Shown: positions 1-8,565 of the stretch, piece after piece
Layout: the number at the start of each line of letters is the position of its first letter
Numbering within the stretch: the stretch's first letter is position 1
The notes under the pieces: generated by a model
Database searches by the model: none
What the model was told of the DNA's origin: nothing
The model's input: only the letters and a program-made list of their open reading frames with translations
Program-made: the position numbers and the translations under genes
NCBI RefSeq assembly: GCF_025153455.1
Contig: NZ_JANZNT010000001.1
Location: 1,178,001 to 1,242,000, forward strand
Reading direction: 5' to 3'
Source of the DNA: Sphingomonas sp. BGYR3
Lineage (GTDB): Bacteria; Pseudomonadota; Alphaproteobacteria; Sphingomonadales; Sphingomonadaceae
Length of the DNA: 64,000 nucleotides

Positions 1-369
1 ATCCTCATAGGCGCCGAAAAATGGATCGCCGCCCGCGCCCTGAAAACTGACCAGCAGGCTATAGCCATGCTCGGCCGCCGCGACCGAGATTGCGCTCAGC
101 AGGGAAAGGTAGAACGGGTTCACGTCCCCCGCCCGGCCGCCCGGCGGGGCCAGCACGACCAGCGCCAGCGTCTGCGTGCGCCCGGTGCGCAGCCGCGATG
201 CGGGCACGTTCAGCGAATAGCCCATTTCCCGCGCAATCGCCTGAATCCGTTCGCGCGTTTCGGCAGCGACACTCGGATCGTTGCGCAACGCCCGCGATAC
301 GGTCGGCTGCGAAACGCCAGCGCGTTCGGCCAGTTCGACGGAGGTCAGGCGGGGCGGCGATTTGGTCAA
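1..369 (-). CDS. LacI-family transcriptional regulator, N-terminal part (cut by window edge)
   Basis: Only the first 123 codons lie in the window; the gene runs off the left edge. Reading from a TTG start, the helix-turn-helix is seen at about residues 9-30 (SVELAERAGVSQPTVSRAL), followed by the hinge region (ASRLRTGRT) and the start of a periplasmic-binding-protein-like effector domain. The TTG is chosen because AAGGAAGGA lies five bases upstream and no in-frame ATG exists nearby. LacI regulators usually bind a sugar or sugar phosphate and repress transport or catabolic genes. The gene lies 23 bases downstream of mtnA on the same strand, but a role in methionine salvage is not implied. The ligand cannot be inferred from this fragment. 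Confidence 0.85.
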   Translation of the reverse strand, partial: MTKSPPRLTSVELAERAGVSQPTVSRALRNDPSVAAETRERIQAIAREMGYSLNVPASRLRTGRTQTLALVVLAPPGGRAGDVNPFYLSLLSAISVAAAEHGYSLLVSFQGAGGDPFFGAYED

Positions 370-392
370 ACGGTCCTTCCTTCGCGGATGAC

Positions 393-1475
393 CTACGCTG
401 GCAACCCGCTTTGGTGCAACCCCGCCAGGCCGTCCCGGTCAAGGACGCCGCGCTCGGTAATATATCCCGTCACCAGCCGGGCAGGGGTAATGTCGAACGC
501 ATGGTTGGCGGCGGGCGATGCGGTGACGCGCACCGTTTCAATCCGGCCATCGGCAGTCGGCCCGGTCAGCCAGGCCAGTTCATCGCCCGACCGTTCTTCG
601 ATCGGCACTGCCGCGCCATCGGGCGTCGCCGGGTCGAACGTGGTGGACGGCAGCGCCACGTAAAAGGGGACGCCATTGTCGTGCGCGGCCAGCGCCTTCA
701 GATAGGTGCCGATCTTGTTGCAGACATCGCCGTTCGCCGTCACCCGGTCGGTGCCGACGATCACGGCATCCACCTGTCCCCGCATCATCAGCAGGCCGCC
801 GGAATTGTCGCTGATCAGGTGATGCGGCACGCCATGCCCGGCCAGTTCGAATGCGGTCAACAGCGCGCCCTGATTGCGCGGCCGCGTCTCGTCGACCCAG
901 ACATGGACCGGCACGCCCTCGTCATGCGCCAGGTAAATGGGCGCGGTCGCGGTGCCGTAATCCGCCGTCGCCAGCCATCCGGCATTGCAATGCGTCAGGA
1001 CATTGACCGTCTGCCCCGCCTTGCGCGCCGCCAGATCGCGGATCAGCGCCAGGCCGTGTTCGCCGATCGCGCGGTTGATCGCCACTTCCTCGTCACAGAT
1101 GCGGTCCGCCTCGGCAAAGGCGGCGGCGGCGCGTTGATCCGGCGACAGCGGCCGGACGATGCGCCCCACCCGATCCAGCGCCCAGCGCAGATTGACCGCT
1201 GTCGGCCGCGCCGCCCCCAGCAACGAGTCCGCCCGCGTCAGCCCCTCGTCCGACGGATCGACCGCCAGAGCCATCGCCAGGCCATAGGCGGCAGTTTCGC
1301 CAATCAGCGGCGCCCCACGCGTCCACATCTCGCGGATCGCCGTTGCGGCTGTCTGTGCATCGCGGATTTCGACCCACCGGATTTCCCAGGGCAGCAGCCG
1401 CTGGTCCAGGATGCGGCACCCCGCCCCATCCTGCGTCCGCATGATCGACCGGGTGGCAACGCCGTTCAGCTTCAC
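393..1475 (-). CDS. mtnA: S-methyl-5-thioribose-1-phosphate isomerase
   Basis: This 360-residue protein matches MtnA, which converts methylthioribose-1-phosphate to methylthioribulose-1-phosphate in the methionine salvage pathway. Visible family marks are the early MWTRGAPLIG stretch, the catalytic cysteine region VLTHCNAG and the catalytic aspartate region GTDRVTANGDVCNKIGTY. The start is a GTG whose first bases overlap the mtnC stop codon (GTGA), indicating translational coupling. It is the last gene of the mtnB-mtnD-mtnC-mtnA operon. Length agrees with the family (about 350-370 residues). Confidence 0.95.
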   Translation of the reverse strand: MKLNGVATRSIMRTQDGAGCRILDQRLLPWEIRWVEIRDAQTAATAIREMWTRGAPLIGETAAYGLAMALAVDPSDEGLTRADSLLGAARPTAVNLRWALDRVGRIVRPLSPDQRAAAAFAEADRICDEEVAINRAIGEHGLALIRDLAARKAGQTVNVLTHCNAGWLATADYGTATAPIYLAHDEGVPVHVWVDETRPRNQGALLTAFELAGHGVPHHLISDNSGGLLMMRGQVDAVIVGTDRVTANGDVCNKIGTYLKALAAHDNGVPFYVALPSTTFDPATPDGAAVPIEERSGDELAWLTGPTADGRIETVRVTASPAANHAFDITPARLVTGYITERGVLDRDGLAGLHQSGLPA

Positions 1476-2113
1476 GGCAGTACCTCCGCCAGCGTGGCGA
1501 CATCGCCTGCACCGCCCACCCGGTCGATCAGCAGCGCCTGCATCCCTGCGGCCCGCGCGGCCTCGACCTCCGGCATCATGTCGCTGACGAACAGCACCTC
1601 GCCGGCCGGCAGCCCCAGCGCGGCAGCAATCGCGGCATAGGACGCCGCCTCCCGCTTTGCGCCCACCCGCGTGTCGAAATGCTCGCCCAGATGGGGGGTC
1701 AGGTCGCCCGCCTCGGAATGACGGAACAACAGCTTCTGTGCCTCGACCGAGCCGGAGGAATAGATGTGCACCGGCACGCCCGCCGCCCGCCACCGGGCCA
1801 GCGCCGCCACCGTGTCGGGATAGACATGGCCGCGGATCGTGCCATCGGCATAGCCATCGGCCCAGATCATCCCCTGAATGGTCTTGAGCGGCGTTACCTT
1901 GCGGTCCTCGTCGATCCACCGGATCAGCGTGTCGACCGGATCGCCCGGTTCCATCGCGGCCACTTCGTTCAGGATGGCCGCGGCCGCATCGGGATGCGCC
2001 GCCACCCAATCCCGCAGATGCGCGCGGGCATAGGGAAACAGAACCTCCGCGACAAAGGCGATGGAGGATGTGGTGCCCTCGATATCGAGCAGCAGGGCCT
2101 TGGGCTTGGTCAT
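1472..2113 (-). CDS. mtnC: Acireductone synthase (enolase-phosphatase E1)
   Basis: This 213-residue HAD-superfamily protein opens with the nucleophile motif LLLDIEGTTSS and carries a later FVSDMMPEV motif typical of HAD motif III/IV. MtnC enolises and dephosphorylates 2,3-diketo-5-methylthiopentyl-1-phosphate to give the acireductone used by MtnD. AAGGGC lies upstream of the ATG at a suitable spacing. The 45-base gap to mtnD contains a short GC-rich palindrome. The 3' end overlaps mtnA by four bases. Confidence 0.94.
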   Translation of the reverse strand: MTKPKALLLDIEGTTSSIAFVAEVLFPYARAHLRDWVAAHPDAAAAILNEVAAMEPGDPVDTLIRWIDEDRKVTPLKTIQGMIWADGYADGTIRGHVYPDTVAALARWRAAGVPVHIYSSGSVEAQKLLFRHSEAGDLTPHLGEHFDTRVGAKREAASYAAIAAALGLPAGEVLFVSDMMPEVEAARAAGMQALLIDRVGGAGDVATLAEVLP

Positions 2114-2158
2114 GCAGCGCCCTTATCAAGCCCCTGTCCGTCAGGGGAGGGGCAAGTG

Positions 2159-2710
2159 CTATGCCGCGACCGGGTCGTGCCGTGGAAATCGGCTTGCGAT
2201 ATCGTCGCCAGTGAATTTCGCCACCCAGCCGTCCGGATTCACGAACAGGCGGATCGCGGTAAAGGTCGGGCTGGGCCCCATGTCGAACCAGTGGGTCATG
2301 CCCGCCGGTACGGAAATCAGGTCGCCTGCCGTGCACAGCAGCGCATGGACATGGCCGTTGGCGTGCAGCGTGAACAACCCCTCGCCCTCGACAAAAAATC
2401 GCACTTCGTCCTCGGCATGGGCGTGCTCGTCCAGGAACTTGGTCCGCAGGCTCGCCCGGTCGGGATGATCGGGCACCATGCGGACGATATCGACGGACTG
2501 ATAGCCGCCCTCTGCCTTCAGCCGGTCGATCTCCGGCGCATACAGCGTCAGGATCACGTCATTATCCGCCCCATGCGGCACATCGCGCAGCGGCCAGCGT
2601 TCGAACCGCACGCCGATCCCGGCCATCTCCCGCACGATCACCGCACCATCGGCGCTGTCCAGCAGCACCGCATCGGGCGCATCCTCGGCATATACGCGCA
2701 ACCGGCTCAT
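2159..2710 (-). CDS. mtnD: Acireductone dioxygenase
   Basis: This 183-residue cupin matches the acireductone dioxygenase family, which cleaves the acireductone to 2-keto-4-methylthiobutyrate and formate with Fe(II), or takes an off-pathway route with Ni(II). The metal-binding signature EHAHAEDEVRFF supplies two histidines and a glutamate, and the later THWFDMG supplies a further histidine. The start ATG overlaps the stop of mtnB as ATGA. Its product is the substrate for the transaminase encoded divergently at 3481. Confidence 0.95.
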   Translation of the reverse strand: MSRLRVYAEDAPDAVLLDSADGAVIVREMAGIGVRFERWPLRDVPHGADNDVILTLYAPEIDRLKAEGGYQSVDIVRMVPDHPDRASLRTKFLDEHAHAEDEVRFFVEGEGLFTLHANGHVHALLCTAGDLISVPAGMTHWFDMGPSPTFTAIRLFVNPDGWVAKFTGDDIASRFPRHDPVAA

Positions 2711-3345
2711 GGTCTTGCTCCCCTGATCGTCAGCGCGGCGATCTCTGCCGCGATCATGAATTCCGTCGCCTCGGCCACCCGCTCGGCTTCGGCAACATCC
2801 CGGCCCCAGCCATAGATGCCATGCGCGCGGATCATGAACACCGGCGCGGTATCCTCCGCCGTCAACCGCCCGCCCAGCGCCGCCTCGATCTCGCCCATGT
2901 CCTGGCTGTTGTCGACCACCGGGATGACCCGTTCGGTGTCGTGCGTCTCGACGCCCGGATATGCCTTCAGCATCTCGTGCCCGGCCAGCACCAATGCGTC
3001 GCCCAGGGTGCGGCTCAGCGCAACGCCGCCCGGCGAATGCCAGTGCAGGATCGCGCCAGCGTCAGGAAACTGGCGATAGATCAGCGCGTGCAGCGCGGTT
3101 TCGGCCGATGGCCGACCCGGCTCCAGCGGCTCACCCTCCGGCGTTGCCAGCATCAGATCAGCGGGGGTCAGCCGCCCCTTGTGCGTGCCGGACCGGGTAA
3201 TGGCGATCGTTTCGGCGTCCAGCCGCACCGAATGATTGCCGCTGGTCGCCGCTGCCAGCCCGCGCGCATCCAGCCGCGCGGTCGCCGCGATCAACGCCGC
3301 GATCGCTCCCTCTGCGGTATCCGTCTTTGGGGCAATTATGCTCAT
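2707..3345 (-). CDS. mtnB: Methylthioribulose-1-phosphate dehydratase
   Basis: This class II aldolase/adducin-fold protein of about 212 residues matches MtnB, the Zn-dependent dehydratase following MtnA. The substrate region SGNHSVRL is seen near residue 30, the metal-binding HWHSPGG mid-protein, and another conserved histidine in IRAHGIYGWG. I start at the ATG at 3345; an in-frame ATG 12 codons upstream would give 224 residues and cannot be excluded. It is the first gene of the salvage operon, divergent from the aminotransferase gene. Confidence 0.93.
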   Translation of the reverse strand: MSIIAPKTDTAEGAIAALIAATARLDARGLAAATSGNHSVRLDAETIAITRSGTHKGRLTPADLMLATPEGEPLEPGRPSAETALHALIYRQFPDAGAILHWHSPGGVALSRTLGDALVLAGHEMLKAYPGVETHDTERVIPVVDNSQDMGEIEAALGGRLTAEDTAPVFMIRAHGIYGWGRDVAEAERVAEATEFMIAAEIAALTIRGARP

Positions 3346-3480
3346 CTTCAGGGATTTAGGCGCAAGCCCGGTCAGCCACAAGGATCACCCGACCACCCGC
3401 CCTTCCGCCGCGCCCCCTTGCGGCGAAGGGGCGAAGCAGGCAACGCTGCCCCGTCTGTAAAATTACCGGGAACCTATTGC

Positions 3481-4623
3481 TTGAACCCCGTCTTTGCCTC
3501 GCTCGGCACCACCATATTCGAGGCGATGTCCGCCCGGGCACGCGAAAGCCGCGCCATCAATCTGGGTCAGGGATTTCCGGAAGAGGATGGCTGCCCCGCC
3601 GTCATCGCCGCCGCTGCCGCCGCGCTGACCGGCCAGTCGAACCAATATCCCCCGATGCCGGGCCTGCCCGTGCTGCGCGATGCGGTGGCAGGATGGTACA
3701 ACGACACGCAGGGCACCGATTTTGCGGCACAGGAAGTCATCGTCACCTCCGGCGCAACAGAGGCGCTGGCCGCCGCGATCCTGGCGCTGGTGTCGCCCGG
3801 CGATCAGGTCGTGCTCGTCCAGCCGCTCTATGACGCCTATCTGCCGCTGGTTCAGCGGGCGGGCGGCGATGCGCGGCTGATCACGCTTGCCCCGCCCGAC
3901 TGGCGGCTGACGCGCGAGATGCTGGACGCGGCTGCCGACCGGCCGCGCTTCATCCTGCTGAACGATCCCGTCAATCCGACCGGCGCGATGATGGATGATG
4001 CCACCCGCGCGATGATCGCCACATGGTGCGTGGACCACGACGTCATCGCCATCTGCGACGAGGTGTGGGAGGGCGTGACCTTCGACGGCCGCCGCCATCG
4101 CCCGCTGATTACCGAAGCGGGAATGCGCGAACGGACGATCAAGATCGGTTCGGCCGGCAAGCTGTTCGCGCTGACGGGATGGAAGGTCGGCTGGCTGTGC
4201 GCTGCGCCCGCCCTGTCCTCGGTGCTGGCAAAGGCGCATCAGTTCATCACCTTTACCACGCCGCCCGCGCTGCAATGGGGCGTCGCGCATGGCCTGACCC
4301 ATGAACGCGGCTGGATCGAGGGGATGGCAGCGGATCTTCAGCGGTCGCGCGACCGGCTGGCATCGGGGCTGGCACAGGCGGGGTTCGTTACGACGCCCAG
4401 CGCCGGCACCTATTTCCTGTCAGTCGATCTGCCGGCCAGCGGCATTGCGATGGGCGATGTGGCATTCAGCGAATGGGCGATCGACCATGCCGGCGTCGCC
4501 AGCATCCCCCTATCCGCCTTTTTCGCCGCGGACCCGGTGACCACCCATGTCCGCCTGTGCTTCGCCAAATCCGACGCGACACTGGACGCCGCGATCGAAC
4601 GGCTGGCGCGGGCGAGACCCTGA
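3481..4623 (+). CDS. PLP-dependent aminotransferase, YbdL/methionine-aminotransferase type
   Basis: This 380-residue fold-type I aminotransferase shows INLGQGFPE near the N-terminus, NDPVNPTGA in the middle, a CDEVWE aspartate motif, the PLP lysine in SAGKLFALTGWKVGW and a late RLCFAK arginine. It is closest in character to YbdL/KAT-like enzymes that transaminate 2-keto-4-methylthiobutyrate to methionine. The TTG start at 3481 is preferred because homologues begin MNPVF...; an ATG at 3526 is the alternative. Divergent placement next to mtnB suggests it closes the salvage pathway. Substrate preference is inferred from context. Confidence 0.85.
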   Translation: MNPVFASLGTTIFEAMSARARESRAINLGQGFPEEDGCPAVIAAAAAALTGQSNQYPPMPGLPVLRDAVAGWYNDTQGTDFAAQEVIVTSGATEALAAAILALVSPGDQVVLVQPLYDAYLPLVQRAGGDARLITLAPPDWRLTREMLDAAADRPRFILLNDPVNPTGAMMDDATRAMIATWCVDHDVIAICDEVWEGVTFDGRRHRPLITEAGMRERTIKIGSAGKLFALTGWKVGWLCAAPALSSVLAKAHQFITFTTPPALQWGVAHGLTHERGWIEGMAADLQRSRDRLASGLAQAGFVTTPSAGTYFLSVDLPASGIAMGDVAFSEWAIDHAGVASIPLSAFFAADPVTTHVRLCFAKSDATLDAAIERLARARP

Positions 4624-4624
4624 A

Positions 4625-4648
4625 CTCCTCCCCCCTTGAGGGGGAGGA
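4625..4648. repeat. Short GC-rich palindrome between convergent genes
   Basis: A nine-base arm TCCTCCCCC and its complement GGGGGAGGA are separated by five bases. The element sits between the ends of the aminotransferase gene and the convergent ygfZ gene. Similar C-run/G-run palindromes occur near 2131, 3400 and 48361, so this looks like a dispersed family. It could also act as a bidirectional terminator, but there is no clear T-tract. Confidence 0.55.
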
Positions 4649-4705
4649 TAGCATAGCTTGCCGCTTCAGCGGCTAGCGGCGCTTGGAGAGGGGGTATCCC
4701 GAACG

Positions 4706-5434
4706 CTAACCTTGGGCCAAATCCCCCCACCATTCCGGCACTATCGCATCGCCCGGTGCCTCCACCCGGCGATGCTCGACCATCAGGCCAAGGTCGGGAT
4801 AGGTGGCGCGCGTCCGCTCCCCCGCCTCGCCCAGCGGGGCGACCATCAGGCGGCGGTTCACCTTTGACCGGTGGTGCATCCGCGCCGTGTTCTCCTGGCC
4901 GACATAACAGCCCTTGGTGAAACTGACCCCGTTCAACTCGCGGGCATTGCATTCCAGCCACAGCGTCTTGTCCTGGCCCAGTTCGCCCGCACCCTCCGTC
5001 ACGCCCAGCGCCAGCCGGTGTGCCCGCCATGCGGGGGACGCATCCCCCCCGCCCGGCTCGCCCAGCCAACGGTGGCCGAGCGCCGCCAGGCGCGGATCGG
5101 CCACGCCCCGCGCGGCATCATCGGGCGACCAGTGCACCGCGATCTGCGTCCGATCGATCGTGACGGCGCGGCGCAGGCGATACAGGGACAGCCGCCGGAT
5201 CAGCGCGTCGGCCTCACCCGCCTCGCAATCGATCAGCAGGTCCGCGCCATCGTCCCACACGATGAAATCGAACAGCGCCTTGCCCTGCGGCGTCAGCAGC
5301 CCGGCCCAGACGGGCCGCTCCGGCGCGACCGACAGGACATCGTTCGTCACCAGCCCCTGCAGAAAAGGGCGCACATCCGCACCGCGCATCGCAATGACGG
5401 CCCGGTCGGCCAGTTCGGTGGGGATCATGTCCAT
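4706..5434 (-). CDS. ygfZ: YgfZ/GcvT-family folate-binding Fe-S protein
   Basis: This 242-residue protein carries the diagnostic KGCYVGQE motif of YgfZ, whose cysteine is needed for tetrahydrofolate-dependent support of Fe-S enzymes. The N-terminal half shows a GcvT-like fold (MRGADVRPFLQGLVTND). The start may be the ATG at 5434 or the ATG two codons later at 5428; neither has a strong ribosome-binding site. It is divergent from pyrC with an 86-base gap. Confidence 0.92.
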   Translation of the reverse strand: MDMIPTELADRAVIAMRGADVRPFLQGLVTNDVLSVAPERPVWAGLLTPQGKALFDFIVWDDGADLLIDCEAGEADALIRRLSLYRLRRAVTIDRTQIAVHWSPDDAARGVADPRLAALGHRWLGEPGGGDASPAWRAHRLALGVTEGAGELGQDKTLWLECNARELNGVSFTKGCYVGQENTARMHHRSKVNRRLMVAPLGEAGERTRATYPDLGLMVEHRRVEAPGDAIVPEWWGDLAQG

Positions 5435-5520
5435 CGCGCCGATATAGGCCGCCGCACCGGGCGCGTCAGCCCCGCACCGGGGTGTTTCGCTGACGCCGCT
5501 TTTTGCCTAAGGGCGATGGC

Positions 5521-6558
5521 ATGACTGATACGCTTACGATCCGCCGCCCCGACGACTGGCACGTCCATCTGCGCGATGGCGCCATGCTGCAGGCCGTGGC
5601 GCAGTACACCGCCCGCCAGTTCGCCCGCGCCATCGTGATGCCCAATCTGGCCCCGCCGATCACCAGCGCGGATCAGGCTGATGCCTATCGCGACCGCATC
5701 CTGGCCGCGGTGCCGCCGGGCATGAACTTCACGCCGCTGATGACCTGCTATCTGACCGATGGGGCGGATGGCGCTGCAATCGTCGAGGGTTTCCGGCGCG
5801 GATCCTTTGCCGCGTGCAAGCTCTATCCGGCCCATGCGACGACCAATTCCTCGCACGGCGTTACCGATATCGCGAACATCCGCGGCGTGCTGACGGCGAT
5901 GGAGGCGGCGGAAATGCCGCTGCTCATCCATGGCGAGGTGACCGACCATCATGTCGACATCTTTGATCGGGAGGCGGTGTTCATCGACCGCATCCTGTCC
6001 GGCATCGTCCGCGACTTTCCGGGCCTCCGCATCGTGTTCGAACACATCACGACCGAGGATGCGGTGCAGTTCGTGGAAAGCGCCGGCGACAACATCGCCG
6101 CGACCATCACGCCGCAGCATCTGCACCTCAATCGCAACGCGATCTTCGATGGCGGCATCCGCCCGCACGCCTATTGCCTGCCCGTGGTGAAGCGCGAAAA
6201 GCACCGGCTGGCGCTGCGCCGCGCCGCCACCTCCGGTTCGGCCAGCTTCTTCCTCGGCACGGACAGCGCACCCCACGCGCTGGAGCGCAAGGAAACCGCC
6301 TGTGGCTGTGCCGGCATCTTCAACGCGCCCCATGCCATCGAAAGCTATGTGCAGGTGTTCGACGAGGAAGGCGCGCTCGACCGGCTGGAGGCATTCGCCT
6401 CGCTGAACGGACCCGCCTTTTACCGCCTGCCGGTGAACGAGGAAACGATCACGCTGACCCGCGGCGGCGAAACGGTGGCCGCATCCATCCCGGCAGCCGG
6501 CACCAGCGTGGTGCCCTTCCATGCCGGCGAAACGCTGGGCTGGCGAATGGTCGGCTGA
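5521..6558 (+). CDS. pyrC: Dihydroorotase, class II
   Basis: This 345-residue amidohydrolase matches PyrC, which cyclises carbamoyl aspartate to dihydroorotate in pyrimidine synthesis. Metal ligands are visible as DWHVHLRDG near the N-terminus, the carboxylated lysine in AACKLYPA, histidines in LLIHGEV and VFEHI, and the catalytic aspartate in LGTDSAPH. The ATG at 5521 has TAAGGG upstream. Length fits the E. coli-type enzyme (about 348 residues). Confidence 0.97.
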   Translation: MTDTLTIRRPDDWHVHLRDGAMLQAVAQYTARQFARAIVMPNLAPPITSADQADAYRDRILAAVPPGMNFTPLMTCYLTDGADGAAIVEGFRRGSFAACKLYPAHATTNSSHGVTDIANIRGVLTAMEAAEMPLLIHGEVTDHHVDIFDREAVFIDRILSGIVRDFPGLRIVFEHITTEDAVQFVESAGDNIAATITPQHLHLNRNAIFDGGIRPHAYCLPVVKREKHRLALRRAATSGSASFFLGTDSAPHALERKETACGCAGIFNAPHAIESYVQVFDEEGALDRLEAFASLNGPAFYRLPVNEETITLTRGGETVAASIPAAGTSVVPFHAGETLGWRMVG

Positions 6559-6573
6559 CCCACATAGCGCTGT

Positions 6574-7287
6574 TCAGCGGAGCGCAGCTACCAGATCACT
6601 TTCGAAGCGTGCGGCATCATTGCGTCCGGCATGCAGCATGGCACGATCCAGCGTCAGGCTAATGCGACCTTTGGCCATCACGATCCCGCTGTCACAAAAG
6701 CCGCACAATGTCGTCAGGTCATGCAGCGCGGTGATCAGGACAAGCCCGTCCGCCACCAACCGGGCCAGAACCGCACGCACATCAAACGCCGCCACCGGAT
6801 CCAGCCAGTTGAACGGTTCATCAAGGATCACGATGCGACACGGCCGCGCAAAGGCCATGGCAAGGGCGGCACGCTGGCGCATCCCCGACGAACATTCGGC
6901 CGCCGGGATGTCGAGCAGCGCGCCGATCCCCAGCGCTTCCCAAAGACCCCGGTTTCGTTGCTCCTGAACCTCCAGCGGATCGCCGGCCAGTTCCAGCAGG
7001 CTACCCAACCGCAAGGCCGCCGGAAAATGCTCGATTGGCGGAGCAAAACCGATCGTCCGTGCCCGCGCATCACGGTCTGCGGCGCTTTCGCGGCCAAAAA
7101 TTGCGCAACTGCCTGCCGTAATCGGCAATCGCCCTGCGATGGCGCGCAGCAGAGTGGTCTTGCCTGATCCGTTGGCACCGATCACGCCCAGCCATTGTCC
7201 GACCATCGCAGATGCGGTGACATCATGCACGATCCGCCGCCCGACTCGGCTGACGTCAATACCCGTGATCGTCAGCGCAGCCGTCAT
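6574..7287 (-). CDS. ABC transporter ATP-binding protein
   Basis: This 237-residue protein has Walker A (GANGSGKTT), a degenerate ABC signature (ECSSGMRQR), Walker B (VILDEPFNWLDP) and a switch histidine in ITALHD. It is a stand-alone nucleotide-binding subunit. Its ATG overlaps the stop of the upstream membrane protein as ATGA, so the two form one transporter. An ATG four codons upstream is also possible. The signature has M in place of the usual G/Q pattern. Codon choice looks less GC3-biased than in neighbours. It resembles CcmA superficially, but no ccmB/ccmC is adjacent and the partner is too large to be CcmB. Substrate unknown. Confidence 0.85.
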   Translation of the reverse strand: MTAALTITGIDVSRVGRRIVHDVTASAMVGQWLGVIGANGSGKTTLLRAIAGRLPITAGSCAIFGRESAADRDARARTIGFAPPIEHFPAALRLGSLLELAGDPLEVQEQRNRGLWEALGIGALLDIPAAECSSGMRQRAALAMAFARPCRIVILDEPFNWLDPVAAFDVRAVLARLVADGLVLITALHDLTTLCGFCDSGIVMAKGRISLTLDRAMLHAGRNDAARFESDLVAALR

Positions 7288-8309
7288 TGCAGCAACCATC
7301 GTGCGTTCGCCCCGCGTCGGGCCAACCCCAGCATGGCGATCGCAATGATCACGCCGCCAAGCGGTGGCAGGGTAAAGCCTGCATAGCCGGCGGCGCCGAC
7401 AACCAATGCCACCGTCCAGTCCGCAACCAGCGGGCTCAGTGCGCGATAGGCAAGGATGCGCAATGCTGTCACAAGCGGCACCGCTATCGAAACCAGACAA
7501 ATGGCTATGGCCAGGGGCCAACTCCCCGCCACCATCAGCAGAATTGCAAGGGGCCAAAGCAGCGCAATCTGGACCGACAGCCAATGGCGCAACAGCGATA
7601 GTCCGCCATGCCCGACCAGCGTCATGAACCGGACAACCTCTGCGTCTACCCGCGCGGTCAGTGCGAGCACACCCAATGCATAGCTTATGATGACGATGGC
7701 GTTCAAATCATGGCTGGAAGGAATGAATACACTCCCGACGCCAACGCCAACCGACACCGCCGCCGCCGCAATCCACGCACGGGGAAAGCGGTGAAGCCCC
7801 GGCGACGCAATCCGGCCCCTCAGGCGATGGCCATGTGCCTGCACAAGGGGCAGGAGCACCCCCACACTCAGACCGATACACCCGCCGATCAGGATGCCGT
7901 TTTCATCGAACAGGCCCAGGACAGCCAGCGTTGCAATCGCCATGACAAATGCGCCGAGGGTCAGCGACACCGCATATCCGACACGCGCGCGAAGCCGTTG
8001 CGCTTCATGCGCAAGCACCCCATCGGCGCGATGAAACCGTAAGCGTTCAATCAGCAGTTTCGCTACACCGGCTGCGATCAATGCGGTGATTGCAACGCCC
8101 AGCATCGATCGGCGATCAGACGGCAACCCGCCGACCGCCACCCGCGCAATCAGCGCCAGCAGCGGTACGGCAACCATTACCGTCAGCCAGTCATCGATCC
8201 GCCTGAACAGCTTGGGTACGACCGCCAGTGCAATCGCCACATCGTGCTTGATAAGAACAAAACCCAAGGGCGATCCAGCAGTACCGGCGACGATAGCCAA
8301 TGGTAGCAA
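7284..8309 (-). CDS. Polytopic membrane protein, presumed ABC permease partner
   Basis: This protein of about 341 residues contains many hydrophobic stretches (roughly 8-10 predicted membrane segments) and few charged motifs. I recognise no family signature. The four-base overlap with the ATPase gene indicates it is the membrane half of that transporter. Only a TTG at 8309 is available as a start; an in-frame TGA lies six codons upstream and no good ribosome-binding site is seen. The N-terminus may therefore be trimmed or mis-set. The first residues are already hydrophobic. Function unknown. Confidence 0.65.
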   Translation of the reverse strand: MLPLAIVAGTAGSPLGFVLIKHDVAIALAVVPKLFRRIDDWLTVMVAVPLLALIARVAVGGLPSDRRSMLGVAITALIAAGVAKLLIERLRFHRADGVLAHEAQRLRARVGYAVSLTLGAFVMAIATLAVLGLFDENGILIGGCIGLSVGVLLPLVQAHGHRLRGRIASPGLHRFPRAWIAAAAVSVGVGVGSVFIPSSHDLNAIVIISYALGVLALTARVDAEVVRFMTLVGHGGLSLLRHWLSVQIALLWPLAILLMVAGSWPLAIAICLVSIAVPLVTALRILAYRALSPLVADWTVALVVGAAGYAGFTLPPLGGVIIAIAMLGLARRGANARWLLQ

Positions 8310-8565
8310 GGGATTGCCGTCGGGTCACTCGCTACCAATGGCTTTCGTGATCTGCGTTCACCCTATGCCGAAATCCATCAATTGCCGGGGAACCAACTCA
8401 TGTCTGACCGGCACTTTTGCGGGACGCGTCCGCCTGTTGTGCCAACCTGCGTTGAACCGATGCATCTTGATCGAAATGTGACAGGCAAGCGCCGCAGCAC
8501 GTTCGGAGATCGGGCCGCCAGTCTGAGGGATGCGGGCGGCGTGGGCGTTATCGACCTGCCTTCAA
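8310..8565. other. Intergenic stretch with no supported gene
   Basis: These 256 bases between the ABC permease start and eipA are noticeably less GC-rich than the flanks. The open frames on both strands here lack coding character and start signals. I see no tRNA-like fold or terminator with a T-tract. Confidence 0.5.

Noticed and set aside
393..2336. Very long minus-strand open frame spanning mtnA and mtnC.
   Set aside because: Only the segment from 1475 down to 393 matches MtnA; the rest reads against MtnC in another frame. MtnC is intact in its own frame.
2816..3200. Plus-strand open frames across mtnB.
   Set aside because: They lie wholly inside mtnB on the opposite strand and contain only arginine/proline-rich low-quality sequence.
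6574..8309. CcmA/CcmB haem-export pair.
   Set aside because: The permease is about 340 residues, much longer than CcmB, and no ccmC, D, E, F, G or H follows.
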